Below are positions 43,064-51,281 of a stretch of DNA of 64,000 bases, in pieces; position 1 is the stretch's first letter, and each line of letters begins with the position of its first letter. Under the pieces are notes generated by a model, which saw only the letters and a list, made by a program, of their open reading frames with translations, was not told the origin of the DNA and ran no database searches. The DNA is taken from NCBI RefSeq assembly GCF_013744875.1, contig NZ_CP059399.1, forward strand, positions 620,001 through 684,000, written 5' to 3'. This DNA comes from Nocardia huaxiensis. Its GTDB lineage: Bacteria > Actinomycetota > Actinomycetes > Mycobacteriales > Mycobacteriaceae. A program made the translations under genes and the position numbers.

Positions 43064-43140
43064 CCGGGTGCCGAGTCGTGCTCCGATCGGCACCCGGATC
43101 CGGCGCTGGACAATCGGGGCTCTGCGATTGTCCAGCGCCG
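43064..43140 (+). terminator. Tandem hairpins after the SDR
   Basis: The first stem is 11 bp (43064-43074 with 43087-43097). The second is a perfect 16 bp stem (43101-43116 with 43125-43140) around an eight-base loop. Confidence 0.8.
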
Positions 43141-43230
43141 TTCCGAACCGCATGCGGCAACCGAGCAGCGAATATTCAGTGGACCCGACCCCGTCCCACG
43201 CGGGACGATGCGTGACGTTCTTTTCGGGGT

Positions 43231-43249
43231 TCGGGGGCGTAGCCCCCGA
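43231..43249. repeat. Intergenic palindrome of the GGGGGC-N3-GCCCCC family
   Basis: TCGGGGGC-GTA-GCCCCCGA, preceded by ACGTTCTTTTCGGGGT. A related block occurs in reverse at 53434-53515 (AAAAAGAACG and GGGGCTTCGTCCCC) and a sister palindrome lies at 45165-45193. It looks like a dispersed small intergenic repeat. Confidence 0.55.
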
Positions 43250-43299
43250 GAGCCCTCCGGAGAGTTCGGCCATCCTCGAACACAATTCGAGAGGGGACA

Positions 43300-45084
43300 A
43301 TGAGTTCACGCGAATCCGCGGTGAAATTGGTTCTGCGCTACTACGGCCGGGAGATGGCGCGGCGCAAGCGCTACACGATTCCGGCGCTGTTCGCGCCCGC
43401 GTTCGGCAATATCTGCACGCTGTACCTGGCGCCGCTGGTGGTCGCCATGCTGGTCGGCAAGGTGGTCGCGCAGGGGGAATTCTCCTTCGCGCAGGCCGCG
43501 CCCTACCTGATTGCCTTCACCGGGCTCATGTTCGGTGCGGAAGTGCTGTGGCGCATCGGCATCCACTGTCTCAACCGGGTGGACGCGCACGGTATCGCGA
43601 ACCTGTACGAGATCGCCATGGACAAGCTGCTGGCCAAGGACAGCGCCTTCTTCCATGACAATTTCGCGGGATCCCTCACCAAGCGGGCATTGAGTTTCGC
43701 CAAACGGTACGAGGATTTCGTCGACAGCTTCGTGTTCGAGATCTTCGCCGCCATCGTGCCGATCACCTTCGCGTGCATCGTGCTCTGGCAGTACGACCCG
43801 TGGCTGGTCGTGGTGCTGCTCGGCATGATCCTGCTGACCGCGTTCATCATCGCGCCGCTCATCCGGAAACGGCAGGCGCTGGTGGACGAGCGGGAGGCCG
43901 CCGTCGCCGCGGTCGCCGGGCACGTCTCCGACAGCCTGTCGAACATGCAGGTGGTGCGCGCCTTCGCGGCCGAGCCGCAGGAGGCCGCCGAACACGAACG
44001 CCGGGTTGCCGACCAGCAGCGGAAGACCCTGGCGTCCTGGGATTACGCCAACCTGCGCATCGATATGGCGGTCGCGCCGATCTTCGCGCTCACCAATGTG
44101 CTCGGACTGTTCATCGCACTCGGGCTGGTCGGCGGGAAGGCGAGCGTGGAGGTCATCATCGTGGCCTTCACCTACTACTCGAACGCCACCGGAATCATGT
44201 TCCGGTTCAACCAGATCTACCGCAGGCTGGAAAGCGATATCACCGAGGCCGCCCAGTTCACCGAACTGCTGCTCGACGACCCGAAGGTCGTGGACGCGGC
44301 AGCACCCGAACCGCTGCAGCCCGCGGACAGCGGAATCCGTTTCGAGCGAGTGGATTTCGCGCACGCCGGCGCACCGCCGCTGTTCACCGGCCTGGATCTC
44401 GACGTGCCCAGCGGCGCGAAGGTCGGCCTCGTCGGCCGCTCCGGCGGCGGCAAGACCACCATCACCCAGCTGCTGCTGCGCATGATGGATATCCAGGGCG
44501 GCGCGATCCGCATCGGCGGGCAGGACATCTCGAAGCTGCGCCAGGCCGACCTGCGCCACCAGATCGCCTACGTGCCACAGGATCCCGCCATGTTCCACCG
44601 CAGCCTGAAGGAGAACATCCGCTTCGCGCGCCCCGACGCCACCGAGGAAGAAATCGTGCGCGCCGCCAAGGCCGCCCACGTCACCGAATTCGCCGACGGC
44701 CTACCTCAGGGCATGAACACCCTCATCGGCGAACGCGGCGTGAAGTTGTCCGGCGGTCAGCGGCAGCGCGTCGCCCTGGCCCGCGCGATCCTCCGCGACG
44801 CCCCCATCCTGCTGCTCGACGAGGCCACCAGCGCCCTCGACTCGGAGAGCGAACTCCTTGTGCAGCAGGCACTCTGGGATCTCATGGAGGGCCGCACGGC
44901 GCTCGTCGTGGCCCACCGCCTCAGCACGGTGGCAGGCATGGACCAGCTGGTGGTCCTCGACCGCGGCACGATCGTCGAACAGGGCACCCACGACGAATTG
45001 CTCACGGCCGAGGGCACTTACGCCCAACTCTGGCGTCACCAGTCCGGCGGCTTCCTCGGCGAGGACGAACTGGTCGCGAGGTAA
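43300..45084 (+). CDS. ABC exporter half-transporter (fused membrane and ATPase domains)
   Basis: A 594-residue type IV ABC exporter. Six hydrophobic helices fill the first 320 residues. The nucleotide-binding domain follows with Walker A GRSGGGKTT, Q-loop VPQDPAMFH, signature LSGGQRQR, Walker B ILLLDEATS and the H-loop in VVAHRLS. It probably works as a homodimer, since no partner gene is adjacent. The substrate is unknown; lipids, siderophores or drugs are all possible. It is monocistronic, with hairpins on both sides. Confidence 0.9.
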   Translation: MSSRESAVKLVLRYYGREMARRKRYTIPALFAPAFGNICTLYLAPLVVAMLVGKVVAQGEFSFAQAAPYLIAFTGLMFGAEVLWRIGIHCLNRVDAHGIANLYEIAMDKLLAKDSAFFHDNFAGSLTKRALSFAKRYEDFVDSFVFEIFAAIVPITFACIVLWQYDPWLVVVLLGMILLTAFIIAPLIRKRQALVDEREAAVAAVAGHVSDSLSNMQVVRAFAAEPQEAAEHERRVADQQRKTLASWDYANLRIDMAVAPIFALTNVLGLFIALGLVGGKASVEVIIVAFTYYSNATGIMFRFNQIYRRLESDITEAAQFTELLLDDPKVVDAAAPEPLQPADSGIRFERVDFAHAGAPPLFTGLDLDVPSGAKVGLVGRSGGGKTTITQLLLRMMDIQGGAIRIGGQDISKLRQADLRHQIAYVPQDPAMFHRSLKENIRFARPDATEEEIVRAAKAAHVTEFADGLPQGMNTLIGERGVKLSGGQRQRVALARAILRDAPILLLDEATSALDSESELLVQQALWDLMEGRTALVVAHRLSTVAGMDQLVVLDRGTIVEQGTHDELLTAEGTYAQLWRHQSGGFLGEDELVAR

Positions 45085-45086
45085 CT

Positions 45087-45113
45087 GAGGTGCGGTGAGA
45101 GTCACCGCACCTC
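45087..45113 (+). terminator. Terminator after the ABC exporter
   Basis: A perfect 12 bp stem (45087-45098 with 45102-45113) around GAG, starting two bases after the stop codon. Confidence 0.8.
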
Positions 45114-45164
45114 CGAATCCATGGGGGCGGGGCTCGGCCCGGGATCGGCCGGGCGCAGCCCTAT

Positions 45165-45193
45165 GGGGGTTTGGGGGCTTGGCCCCCACCCCC
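45165..45193. repeat. Intergenic GC palindrome GGGGGC-TTG-GCCCCC
   Basis: GGGGGC (45173-45178) pairs with GCCCCC (45182-45187), flanked by GGGGG (45165-45169) and CCCCC (45189-45193), which can extend the stem. It lies between the convergent ABC exporter and echA19 and may also act as a terminator. Confidence 0.55.
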
Positions 45194-45200
45194 AATCCCT

Positions 45201-46025
45201 TTACTTCCCTTGGAAGTTGGGCTTGCGCTTCTCGGCGAAGGCGCGGGGACCTTCCTTCGCGTCGTCGCTGCGGAAGACCGGCAGACCGACCTTGGCGTCG
45301 ATCTTGAACGCCTCTTCTTCGTGCAGCCCCTCGGTGTCCCGAATGACCTTGAGGATCGCCTGCACGGCCAGCGGGCCATTGTTGTTGATCAGCTCGGCGA
45401 GCTCGAGCGCCTTGTCGAGCGCGGTCCCGTCCGGCACCACGTGCCCGATCAGCCCGTACTCCTTGGCCTCGGCCGCGGTGATGTGGCGACCGGTGAGCAG
45501 CAGATCCGCCGCCACGGTGTAGGGGATCTGCCGCGGCAGCCGCACCGCCGACCCGCCCATCGGAAACAGGCTCCACTTCGCTTCGGAGATACCGAATTTC
45601 GCGCTCTCCCCGGCAACACGGATGTCGGTGCCCTGCAGAATCTCGGTCCCGCCGGCAATGGCCGCGCCCTCGACGGCGGCGATCAGCGGCTTGGTCAGGC
45701 GACGCCCCTTGAGCAGCCCCGGAATCCGCGTCGGATCGAAGCGGCTGCCCTCCTGCATATTGTCGGCCGGGCTGGACTTGCTCATGTTCTTCAGGTCCGC
45801 GCCCGCGCAGAACGCCCCGCCCGCACCGGTGAGGATGCACGACCGGATCTCCGGATCGTTGTCGACCTGATCCCACGCGTCGACCATGATCGCCAGCATC
45901 TCGCCGGTGAGCGCGTTCTTCGCCTTGGGCCGGTTCATGGTGACGATGAGCGTCGCGCCCCGCTTCTCGACGAGCGCGTGCGGCTCGGTGGTGTTGCTAC
46001 TCGTTTCAGCAGTCGCGGTGGTCAT
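45201..46025 (-). CDS. echA19: Enoyl-CoA hydratase EchA19-like
   Basis: A 274-residue crotonase. Oxyanion-hole segments are [12 protein letters not shown] and [53 protein letters not shown], almost the same wording as M. tuberculosis EchA19, which hydrates steroid side-chain enoyl-CoA. The tail [13 protein letters not shown] is also typical. The gene is divergent from an aldehyde dehydrogenase, and a KstR-like box stands between them, fitting cholesterol-type catabolism. Confidence 0.86.
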   Translation of the reverse strand: MTTATAETSSNTTEPHALVEKRGATLIVTMNRPKAKNALTGEMLAIMVDAWDQVDNDPEIRSCILTGAGGAFCAGADLKNMSKSSPADNMQEGSRFDPTRIPGLLKGRRLTKPLIAAVEGAAIAGGTEILQGTDIRVAGESAKFGISEAKWSLFPMGGSAVRLPRQIPYTVAADLLLTGRHITAAEAKEYGLIGHVVPDGTALDKALELAELINNNGPLAVQAILKVIRDTEGLHEEEAFKIDAKVGLPVFRSDDAKEGPRAFAEKRKPNFQGK

Positions 46026-46096
46026 CGCCGACCCTTTCCTCGTCTAGGCCAATCTGGTGATTCGGGACGAAAGTACCCCGCACCGTTGTACAGAAC

Positions 46097-46110
46097 AATA
46101 ACGTGTTCTA
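46097..46110. promoter_or_regulatory. KstR-like box between echA19 and the aldehyde dehydrogenase
   Basis: AATAACGTGTTCTA lacks only the first T of TnnAACnnGTTnnA. An overlapping inverted repeat GAACA-N6-TGTTC spans 46093-46108. It can serve both divergent genes. Confidence 0.5.
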
Positions 46111-46161
46111 GTTTGGATCATGGTGACCGCCGTCACGGGCGGCAAGTATGGAGAGGTCCTC

Positions 46162-47766
46162 ATGAGCAACACGAGTACGCAGAGCGGCTCGCGGGCCAAG
46201 CTACCCCCGCGCGTAACGGAGTCCCTGATCAACCGGCTCACCGCCATGGTGACCGCGGGCAAGGCGGGCGAAACCCGCGAACCCTTCGAAATGATCGAGG
46301 TCTACACCGGCGACGTCGTCGGCCACCTGCCCCAGTCCTCACCCCAGGACGTCGAGACCGCCGTCGCCATTTCCCGTGCGGCACAGAAGGAATGGGCCGC
46401 CCGCCCGATCGAGCAGCGCCTCGCCGTCTTCGAACGCGCGCACGAGCTCATCCTCTCCGAGATCGAGACCATCGCCGACCTCATCCAGATCGGCTGCGGC
46501 AAATCCCGCCGCATGGCCATCGAAGAGGCCTGCGACACCCCGATGGTCATCGCGCACTACCTCAAGACGGCCGCCAAGACGCTCAAGCCCAAGAAGCGCA
46601 GCGGCCCCATGCCGATCATCACCAGCTCCACCGAGGAGCACCGCCCCAAGGGCGTGGTCGCGGTCATCGCGCCGTGGAACTTCCCCTTCGCCATCTCCAT
46701 GTCCGACTCCACCCCCGCCCTCATGGCGGGCAACGGCGTCGTCATGAAGCCGGACAACAAGACCGCGCTGTGCACCCTGTACGGCATCGAACTGCTGCAC
46801 AAGGCCGGCCTGCCCCGCGGCCTGGTGCAGGTCGTCTGCGGCGGCGGCCCCGACGTCGGCCCCACCCTCCTCGACAATGTCGACTTCGTCATGTTCACCG
46901 GCTCCACCGCCACCGGCCGCCTCATCGGCGAACAGGCCGGCCGCAACCTCATCGGCTGCAGCCTCGAACTCGGCGGCAAGAACCCCCTCATCGTCCTCGA
47001 GGACGCCAACCTCGACGAGGCCATCCCCTCGGCCAGCTTCGCCGTCTTCGGCAACACCGGCCAGGCGTGCATGCACATCGAACGCATCTACGTCCAGGAG
47101 AAGATCTACGACGACTTCGTCCGCCGATTCGTCGCCGCCGCAGAGGAATTGGGCAAGAAGGCCGGCGCCACCTACGACTTTGGGCCCGAAATGGGTTCCC
47201 TCGTCTCGGTGGACCACATGAACCGGGTCGCCTCCCACGTGGACGAGGCCCGTGAAAAGGGCGCAAAGGTGCTCACCGGCGGCAAGCCCCGCCCCGACCT
47301 CGGCCCCGCCTTCTACGAGCCCACCGTCCTGACCGACGTCACCCCCGACATGGCCCACGCCACCATGGAGACCTTCGGCCCCGTCGTCACCATCTACAAG
47401 TTCCGGGACGAAGACGAGGCCGTCCGCCTCGCCAACGCCACCACCTACGGCCTCAACGCCGCCATCTGGACCGGAAACATCGACCGCGCAGTCAAACTCG
47501 CCTCCAAGATCGAATCCGGCGCCATCAACATCAACGACGGCTTCGTCACCACCTACGCCGCCAAAGGCACCCCCTCCGGCGGCGTGAAGCAGTCCGGCGT
47601 AGGCACCCGCCACGGCGCGGCGGGCATCCTCAAGTACACCGACACCATCAACGTCGGCGTCCAGAAGAAGCAGATCCTCGCCGCCCGCTCCGGCATGCCC
47701 TACGAAAAGCAGCTCAAGTCCACCCTGGTCACCCTGCGCCTCATGCGCCGCCTCCACCTCGGCTGA
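46162..47766 (+). CDS. Aldehyde dehydrogenase (succinate-semialdehyde-dehydrogenase type)
   Basis: A 534-residue ALDH. N173 is in APWNFPFAIS, E269 in LELGGKNPL and the nucleophile C303 in GNTGQACMHIERIY. The C-terminal extension (KKQILAARSGMPYEKQLKS) is longer than usual. ATG 46162 has GGAGAGG upstream; an ATG at 46120 would add 14 residues. The KstR-like box upstream suggests it oxidises an aldehyde from lipid or sterol breakdown rather than GABA metabolism. Confidence 0.87.
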   Translation: MSNTSTQSGSRAKLPPRVTESLINRLTAMVTAGKAGETREPFEMIEVYTGDVVGHLPQSSPQDVETAVAISRAAQKEWAARPIEQRLAVFERAHELILSEIETIADLIQIGCGKSRRMAIEEACDTPMVIAHYLKTAAKTLKPKKRSGPMPIITSSTEEHRPKGVVAVIAPWNFPFAISMSDSTPALMAGNGVVMKPDNKTALCTLYGIELLHKAGLPRGLVQVVCGGGPDVGPTLLDNVDFVMFTGSTATGRLIGEQAGRNLIGCSLELGGKNPLIVLEDANLDEAIPSASFAVFGNTGQACMHIERIYVQEKIYDDFVRRFVAAAEELGKKAGATYDFGPEMGSLVSVDHMNRVASHVDEAREKGAKVLTGGKPRPDLGPAFYEPTVLTDVTPDMAHATMETFGPVVTIYKFRDEDEAVRLANATTYGLNAAIWTGNIDRAVKLASKIESGAININDGFVTTYAAKGTPSGGVKQSGVGTRHGAAGILKYTDTINVGVQKKQILAARSGMPYEKQLKSTLVTLRLMRRLHLG

Positions 47767-47783
47767 CCCCACACCGAAAACCC

Positions 47784-47815
47784 CAGTGGCCCCGATCAAC
47801 CGATCGGGGCCACTG
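47784..47815 (+). terminator. Terminator between the ALDH and a convergent secreted protein
   Basis: A perfect 14 bp stem (47784-47797 with 47802-47815) around AACC, between converging genes. Confidence 0.85.
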
Positions 47816-47840
47816 CCGTTCCCGGCAGACTCGCGAATGC

Positions 47841-48239
47841 TCAGCGCAGGGCCGGATCGCTGACCCGGTCGCTGCTGCCCCCGGCGGCGAAGGCGCGGTC
47901 CTGCATGTCGAGGGCGGGATTCGGTTGTTGCACATCGACATTGCCCTGGAAGATGGTGCCGCCCTGGGGGCACCAGACCAGGACGCGGCGGGAGCCGGGG
48001 GCTACGTTTTCGACTACGAGGGTGCCGGAGGCGTTCATGGGGATGCTCTGGGTGTTGCCGTCGGCGTCGGGGTCCACGAGGCAGCGGTCGGCGGGGTATT
48101 CGGTGCCGGCGACGGTGACCTTGATGCGGGCGCGGCCGGGGACCACCTCGACCGTGGGATCGGCTGCGGCCAGGGCCGGATCGGAGAGTGCGAGGGCGGC
48201 GGTGGCCAGCAGCAGGGTGGCGGCGGTGCGCACGGACAT
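47841..48239 (-). CDS. Small secreted protein (132 aa), unknown function
   Basis: A signal peptide (residues 1-25, LLLATAALALSDPALAAA) is followed by a beta-rich domain of about 105 residues with two Cys (CLVDPD and WCPQGG) that could form a disulfide. The segment TVEVVPGRARIKVTVAG resembles an Ig-like fold. The C-terminus is hydrophilic. No family recognised. It is probably monocistronic. Confidence 0.65.
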   Translation of the reverse strand: MSVRTAATLLLATAALALSDPALAAADPTVEVVPGRARIKVTVAGTEYPADRCLVDPDADGNTQSIPMNASGTLVVENVAPGSRRVLVWCPQGGTIFQGNVDVQQPNPALDMQDRAFAAGGSSDRVSDPALR

Positions 48240-48337
48240 GCGTAGAGCTCCTTCGGCTTTCGATTCGGATGGGACCCGGTGTTCGAGAGTAGGGGCGGGA
48301 ACGGTGCGGGGTTATCAGGCGAACGCCCTATGTCGGA

Positions 48338-48946
48338 TCAGGGGCGCTGGGCGGTCAGGGTCAGGTGTGCGGCGCCGACGATGTGGCTGCCCATGGTGAA
48401 CGAGGCCACGGCGGGGGAGGTGGTGGCGGGCAGGCCCAGAGTGGGAACGTCCAAGGCCAGCACGGTGATTCGGTAGTTGTGGGGACGGTCGCCGGTGGGT
48501 GGGCAGGGGCCCAGGTAGCCGGTGATGCCGGCGTCGTTGGTGCCGGACACCGACGCCGCGCCGGTGGTGAAATCGGTTGCGGTGGAGGGGATGTCCCAGT
48601 TCATCCAGTGCCAGAAGCCGCTGCCGGTGGGCGCGTCCGGATCGAACATGGTGACCGCGAAGCTTTTCGCTGTCGCGGGTGCGCCCGACCAGGTCAGGTG
48701 CGGGGCGCGGTTTGCGGCGGTGCAGCCGAACGCGCCCGCGTAACTGTCGGCGGGAAAGGCGGTGCCGGACTGGGCATCCGGGGTGGTGACGGTGAATGTC
48801 GCGGCGTTCGCTGGGATCACGGCGCGGACCTCGACGGTGTCCCTGGCGGGAGCCGGGGCTGACTCGGCCGTCTTGCCGCAGGCGGCGACCGGAATCAGCG
48901 CGGCGACAGCGGCGGCGGCGAACAGGATGCGTGCGGGGCGATGCAT
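48338..48946 (-). CDS. YbhB/YbcL-type PEBP lipoprotein
   Basis: A 202-residue protein with a lipobox at residues 20-23 (VAAC), so it is a predicted lipoprotein. The phosphatidylethanolamine-binding-protein fold is indicated by PHLTWSGAPATAKSFAVTMFDPDAPTGSGFWHWMNWDIP and GYLGPCPPTGDRPHNYRITVLALDV, which hold the anion-pocket DPDAP and PPxGxPH motifs. The role of such proteins in actinobacteria is not established. It is divergent from an HTH regulator. Confidence 0.85.
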   Translation of the reverse strand: MHRPARILFAAAAVAALIPVAACGKTAESAPAPARDTVEVRAVIPANAATFTVTTPDAQSGTAFPADSYAGAFGCTAANRAPHLTWSGAPATAKSFAVTMFDPDAPTGSGFWHWMNWDIPSTATDFTTGAASVSGTNDAGITGYLGPCPPTGDRPHNYRITVLALDVPTLGLPATTSPAVASFTMGSHIVGAAHLTLTAQRP

Positions 48947-49026
48947 GACGGGACTCCTCTGTACGTTTCAGATGACGAGACAAGAATCCTGAAATGTGGA
49001 ACGGCGCGGAAGGCTGTGCGGAACCT

Positions 49027-49041
49027 GGTATCCCGGATACC
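49027..49041. promoter_or_regulatory. Palindrome GGTATCC-C-GGATACC
   Basis: A perfect 7 bp inverted repeat with a one-base centre, 43 bp before the HTH regulator start and within the region shared with the divergent PEBP gene. It is a good operator candidate for the regulator. Confidence 0.55.
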
Positions 49042-49084
49042 ACCCGGTGCACCGGGGATTATGCGGCATCGGGAGGATGAGGGC

Positions 49085-49909
49085 GTGGACGGTACGGCGA
49101 TCGAACTGGGTGCGTTCCTGCGCGCGATGCGGGAACGGCTGACACCGGAAGCCGCCGGACTGCCCGTGACGGGCGTGCGCCGCACTCCCGGCCTGCGCCG
49201 CCAAGAGGTCGCGCAACTCGCCGCCGTCAGCATCGACTGGTACATCCGCCTCGAACAGGGCCGCGTCGGCACGCCCGGCGCCGCCGTCCTGGACGCCATC
49301 AGCGCCGCCCTGCGGCTCTCCGATGCCGAACGCGCCCACCTGCACCTCATCGCGCGGGGCGCGCAACCGCCCCGCCACCACCCGGCGCAGGAACTGCCCG
49401 CCTCCACCCGCCGCATCCTCGACGGCATGCCCCTGCTGCCCGCCTACGCCATGGACTTCCGCCACGATGTCCTCGCCGCGAACGCCGCGGCCACCGCCGT
49501 CTTCGGCGACACCTTCGGATCAGGTGTCAACACCGCGCATCTCGTCTTCCTCGATCCGGAAACCAAGACAGGCCAACTGGATTGGGAGCGCATCGCACGA
49601 GAAGAAGTGGGCGCCTTGCGCACCGAGCTCGCCCAGCATCCCGGAGACGCCCGCCTGCTCGAGGTCATCGCCGAATTACGCCGGGAGAGCCAGGAATTCG
49701 CGACCCTGTGGAACGACCACGCGGTGGGGGAGCGCCCGCACGGCGTCAAACGCATCCGCCACGCGCAGGCCGGAATCCTCACCGTCTGCTACGACACCCT
49801 CGTCCCGCCCGGCGTCACGACGCACAGCCTGGTGATCCTCACCCCCGCCGACGCGGCCACCGAAACCGCCCTGCGCACCCTCGTCACCGGGGAAAACGCG
49901 ACCGGGTGA
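49085..49909 (+). CDS. XRE-family regulator with MmyB-like ligand domain
   Basis: A 274-residue regulator. The N-terminal helix-turn-helix is GLRRQEVAQLAAVSIDWYIRLEQGRVGTPGAAVLDAISAALRL, and the C-terminal PAS-like MmyB domain begins at LPAYAMDFRHDVLAANAAATAVFGD and includes WNDHAVGERPHGVKRIRH. The GTG at 49085 follows GGGAGGATGAGG; an ATG at 49061 is possible. In this family the C-terminal domain may bind a fatty acid. Likely targets are itself and the divergent PEBP gene. Confidence 0.82.
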   Translation: MDGTAIELGAFLRAMRERLTPEAAGLPVTGVRRTPGLRRQEVAQLAAVSIDWYIRLEQGRVGTPGAAVLDAISAALRLSDAERAHLHLIARGAQPPRHHPAQELPASTRRILDGMPLLPAYAMDFRHDVLAANAAATAVFGDTFGSGVNTAHLVFLDPETKTGQLDWERIAREEVGALRTELAQHPGDARLLEVIAELRRESQEFATLWNDHAVGERPHGVKRIRHAQAGILTVCYDTLVPPGVTTHSLVILTPADAATETALRTLVTGENATG

Positions 49910-49928
49910 ACCATGTCCGGAAAACGAG

Positions 49929-49956
49929 GAAGGCCCTGACCGAAGTCAGGGCCTTC
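49929..49956 (+). terminator. Terminator after the HTH regulator
   Basis: A perfect 12 bp stem (49929-49940 with 49945-49956) around CGAA, followed by TACT. It lies between the convergent regulator and tRNA genes. Confidence 0.85.
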
Positions 49957-49976
49957 TACTGTGTCTCAACCAACAC

Positions 49977-50051
<75 letters not shown>

Positions 50052-50115
50052 TGAAGTGAACCTGCAGTAGCTTAGCGCAGGGTGTGGTCAGATGATAAAT
50101 CGGCTGGTCAGAGGG

Positions 50116-51225
50116 TTAAATGAAGCGGAATGTGGCGAGGATTCGGCGGGCCAGGTCGCGGCCTACGGCGCGGTCCACGCCGGTGTCGGCGGCGAGGGTG
50201 AGGACCAGGGAACCGGAGCTGCCGCCGCTCACCGCGAAGGTGTAGACGGTGTAGGCGGAGGCGCAGTTCGCGGCGGGTGGGGGGTAGGTGCCGGAGGTTT
50301 CGACGTAGACGCCGTTGAGGGACTTGTCGGAGTTGGCGAAGGGTTCGGGGCTGCTCGCCTGCACGGTGGCGTTCTGGTAGCCGGTTCGGGCCATGCGCGC
50401 ACCGGCTTCGGTGGCGGCCGCGGCGGCGTCGGCCTCCGTGGAGACGGTCAGGAACATGGTGGTGCGCACGAAGTCGGGGCAGTAGCCGATGCCCTCCTGC
50501 GCCAGGCCGGTGACGGAGAGCTCGTCCGCGCCGGCGCCCAGGGTCGTGGTGGAGGTGTCGAGCGTCCAGTCCGCGGGCACATCCCAGGCCGAGTCGATAT
50601 CGGAGGGCGCCACCACCTGATAGCCGGGAATCACCGCGGCCGGGGTGGATGTCCGGGTCGTGGAGTTCGGCGTGGTGGTGCGCGAGGTGGTCCGGCTCGT
50701 GGTGGTCGACGACACGGTGCTGGTGCCGCTCGCCTGCCCGCCGCCCCCACCGGAATCATCGGTCATCACAACGACAGTCGCGACAACCGCCACGATCGCG
50801 ATCACGAGCGCGCCGATCCCGGAGTACAGCCACAGCTTCCTACGTTCGTCGCTGGGCGGCTGACCGTACCCGCCATAGGCCGGAGTGCCACCGTAGGGCG
50901 GCTGGCCGCTCTGCGAGGGATTCTGACCGGTCTGATAGGGGTGCCGGCCCGCCTGCGGCAGCGGTCCGGTCGGATACGGATTCGGTCCGCTCCGAAAGGG
51001 ATTCGCGCCACTCTGGAACGGGGTGGTCCCCTGTGGCTGCGGCCCGCTCTGGAAGGGGCTCGGCCCCTGCTGCGGATACTGCCCGCCCGGCGCGGGATTC
51101 GGCTGCACCGGATGCTGCGGATGCGACTCCCACGGGGAACCCGGCGGCGGCATGCCCTGCCACCAATCGGGATTCGCGTCGCCGCGCTCCGGATCGTTGT
51201 TCCGGTCATCTGATCCACCGGTCAC
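50116..51225 (-). CDS. Membrane-anchored protein with Pro/Gln-rich cytoplasmic tail (paralogue 1)
   Basis: A 369-residue protein. A disordered N-terminal part of about 128 residues holds repeated short motifs (PFQSGPQPQ, PYPTGPLPQ, PYQTGQNP), followed by DERRKLW and one transmembrane helix (about 134-154). A Thr/Ser-rich linker then leads to an extracytoplasmic domain from about 200 (IPGYQVVAPSDIDSAWDVPADWTL) with three Cys. The domain looks like the DUF8017-type group found in Nocardia. The GTG start is supported by the near identity of the first codons with the next gene. Possible cell-envelope role; function unknown. Confidence 0.72.
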   Translation of the reverse strand: MTGGSDDRNNDPERGDANPDWWQGMPPPGSPWESHPQHPVQPNPAPGGQYPQQGPSPFQSGPQPQGTTPFQSGANPFRSGPNPYPTGPLPQAGRHPYQTGQNPSQSGQPPYGGTPAYGGYGQPPSDERRKLWLYSGIGALVIAIVAVVATVVVMTDDSGGGGGQASGTSTVSSTTTSRTTSRTTTPNSTTRTSTPAAVIPGYQVVAPSDIDSAWDVPADWTLDTSTTTLGAGADELSVTGLAQEGIGYCPDFVRTTMFLTVSTEADAAAAATEAGARMARTGYQNATVQASSPEPFANSDKSLNGVYVETSGTYPPPAANCASAYTVYTFAVSGGSSGSLVLTLAADTGVDRAVGRDLARRILATFRFI

Positions 51226-51281
51226 CGTCGGACCCCCTGTCGGACGTTTCAGTTGTCACTTCGGTTGTATCCGGGCAGCTC

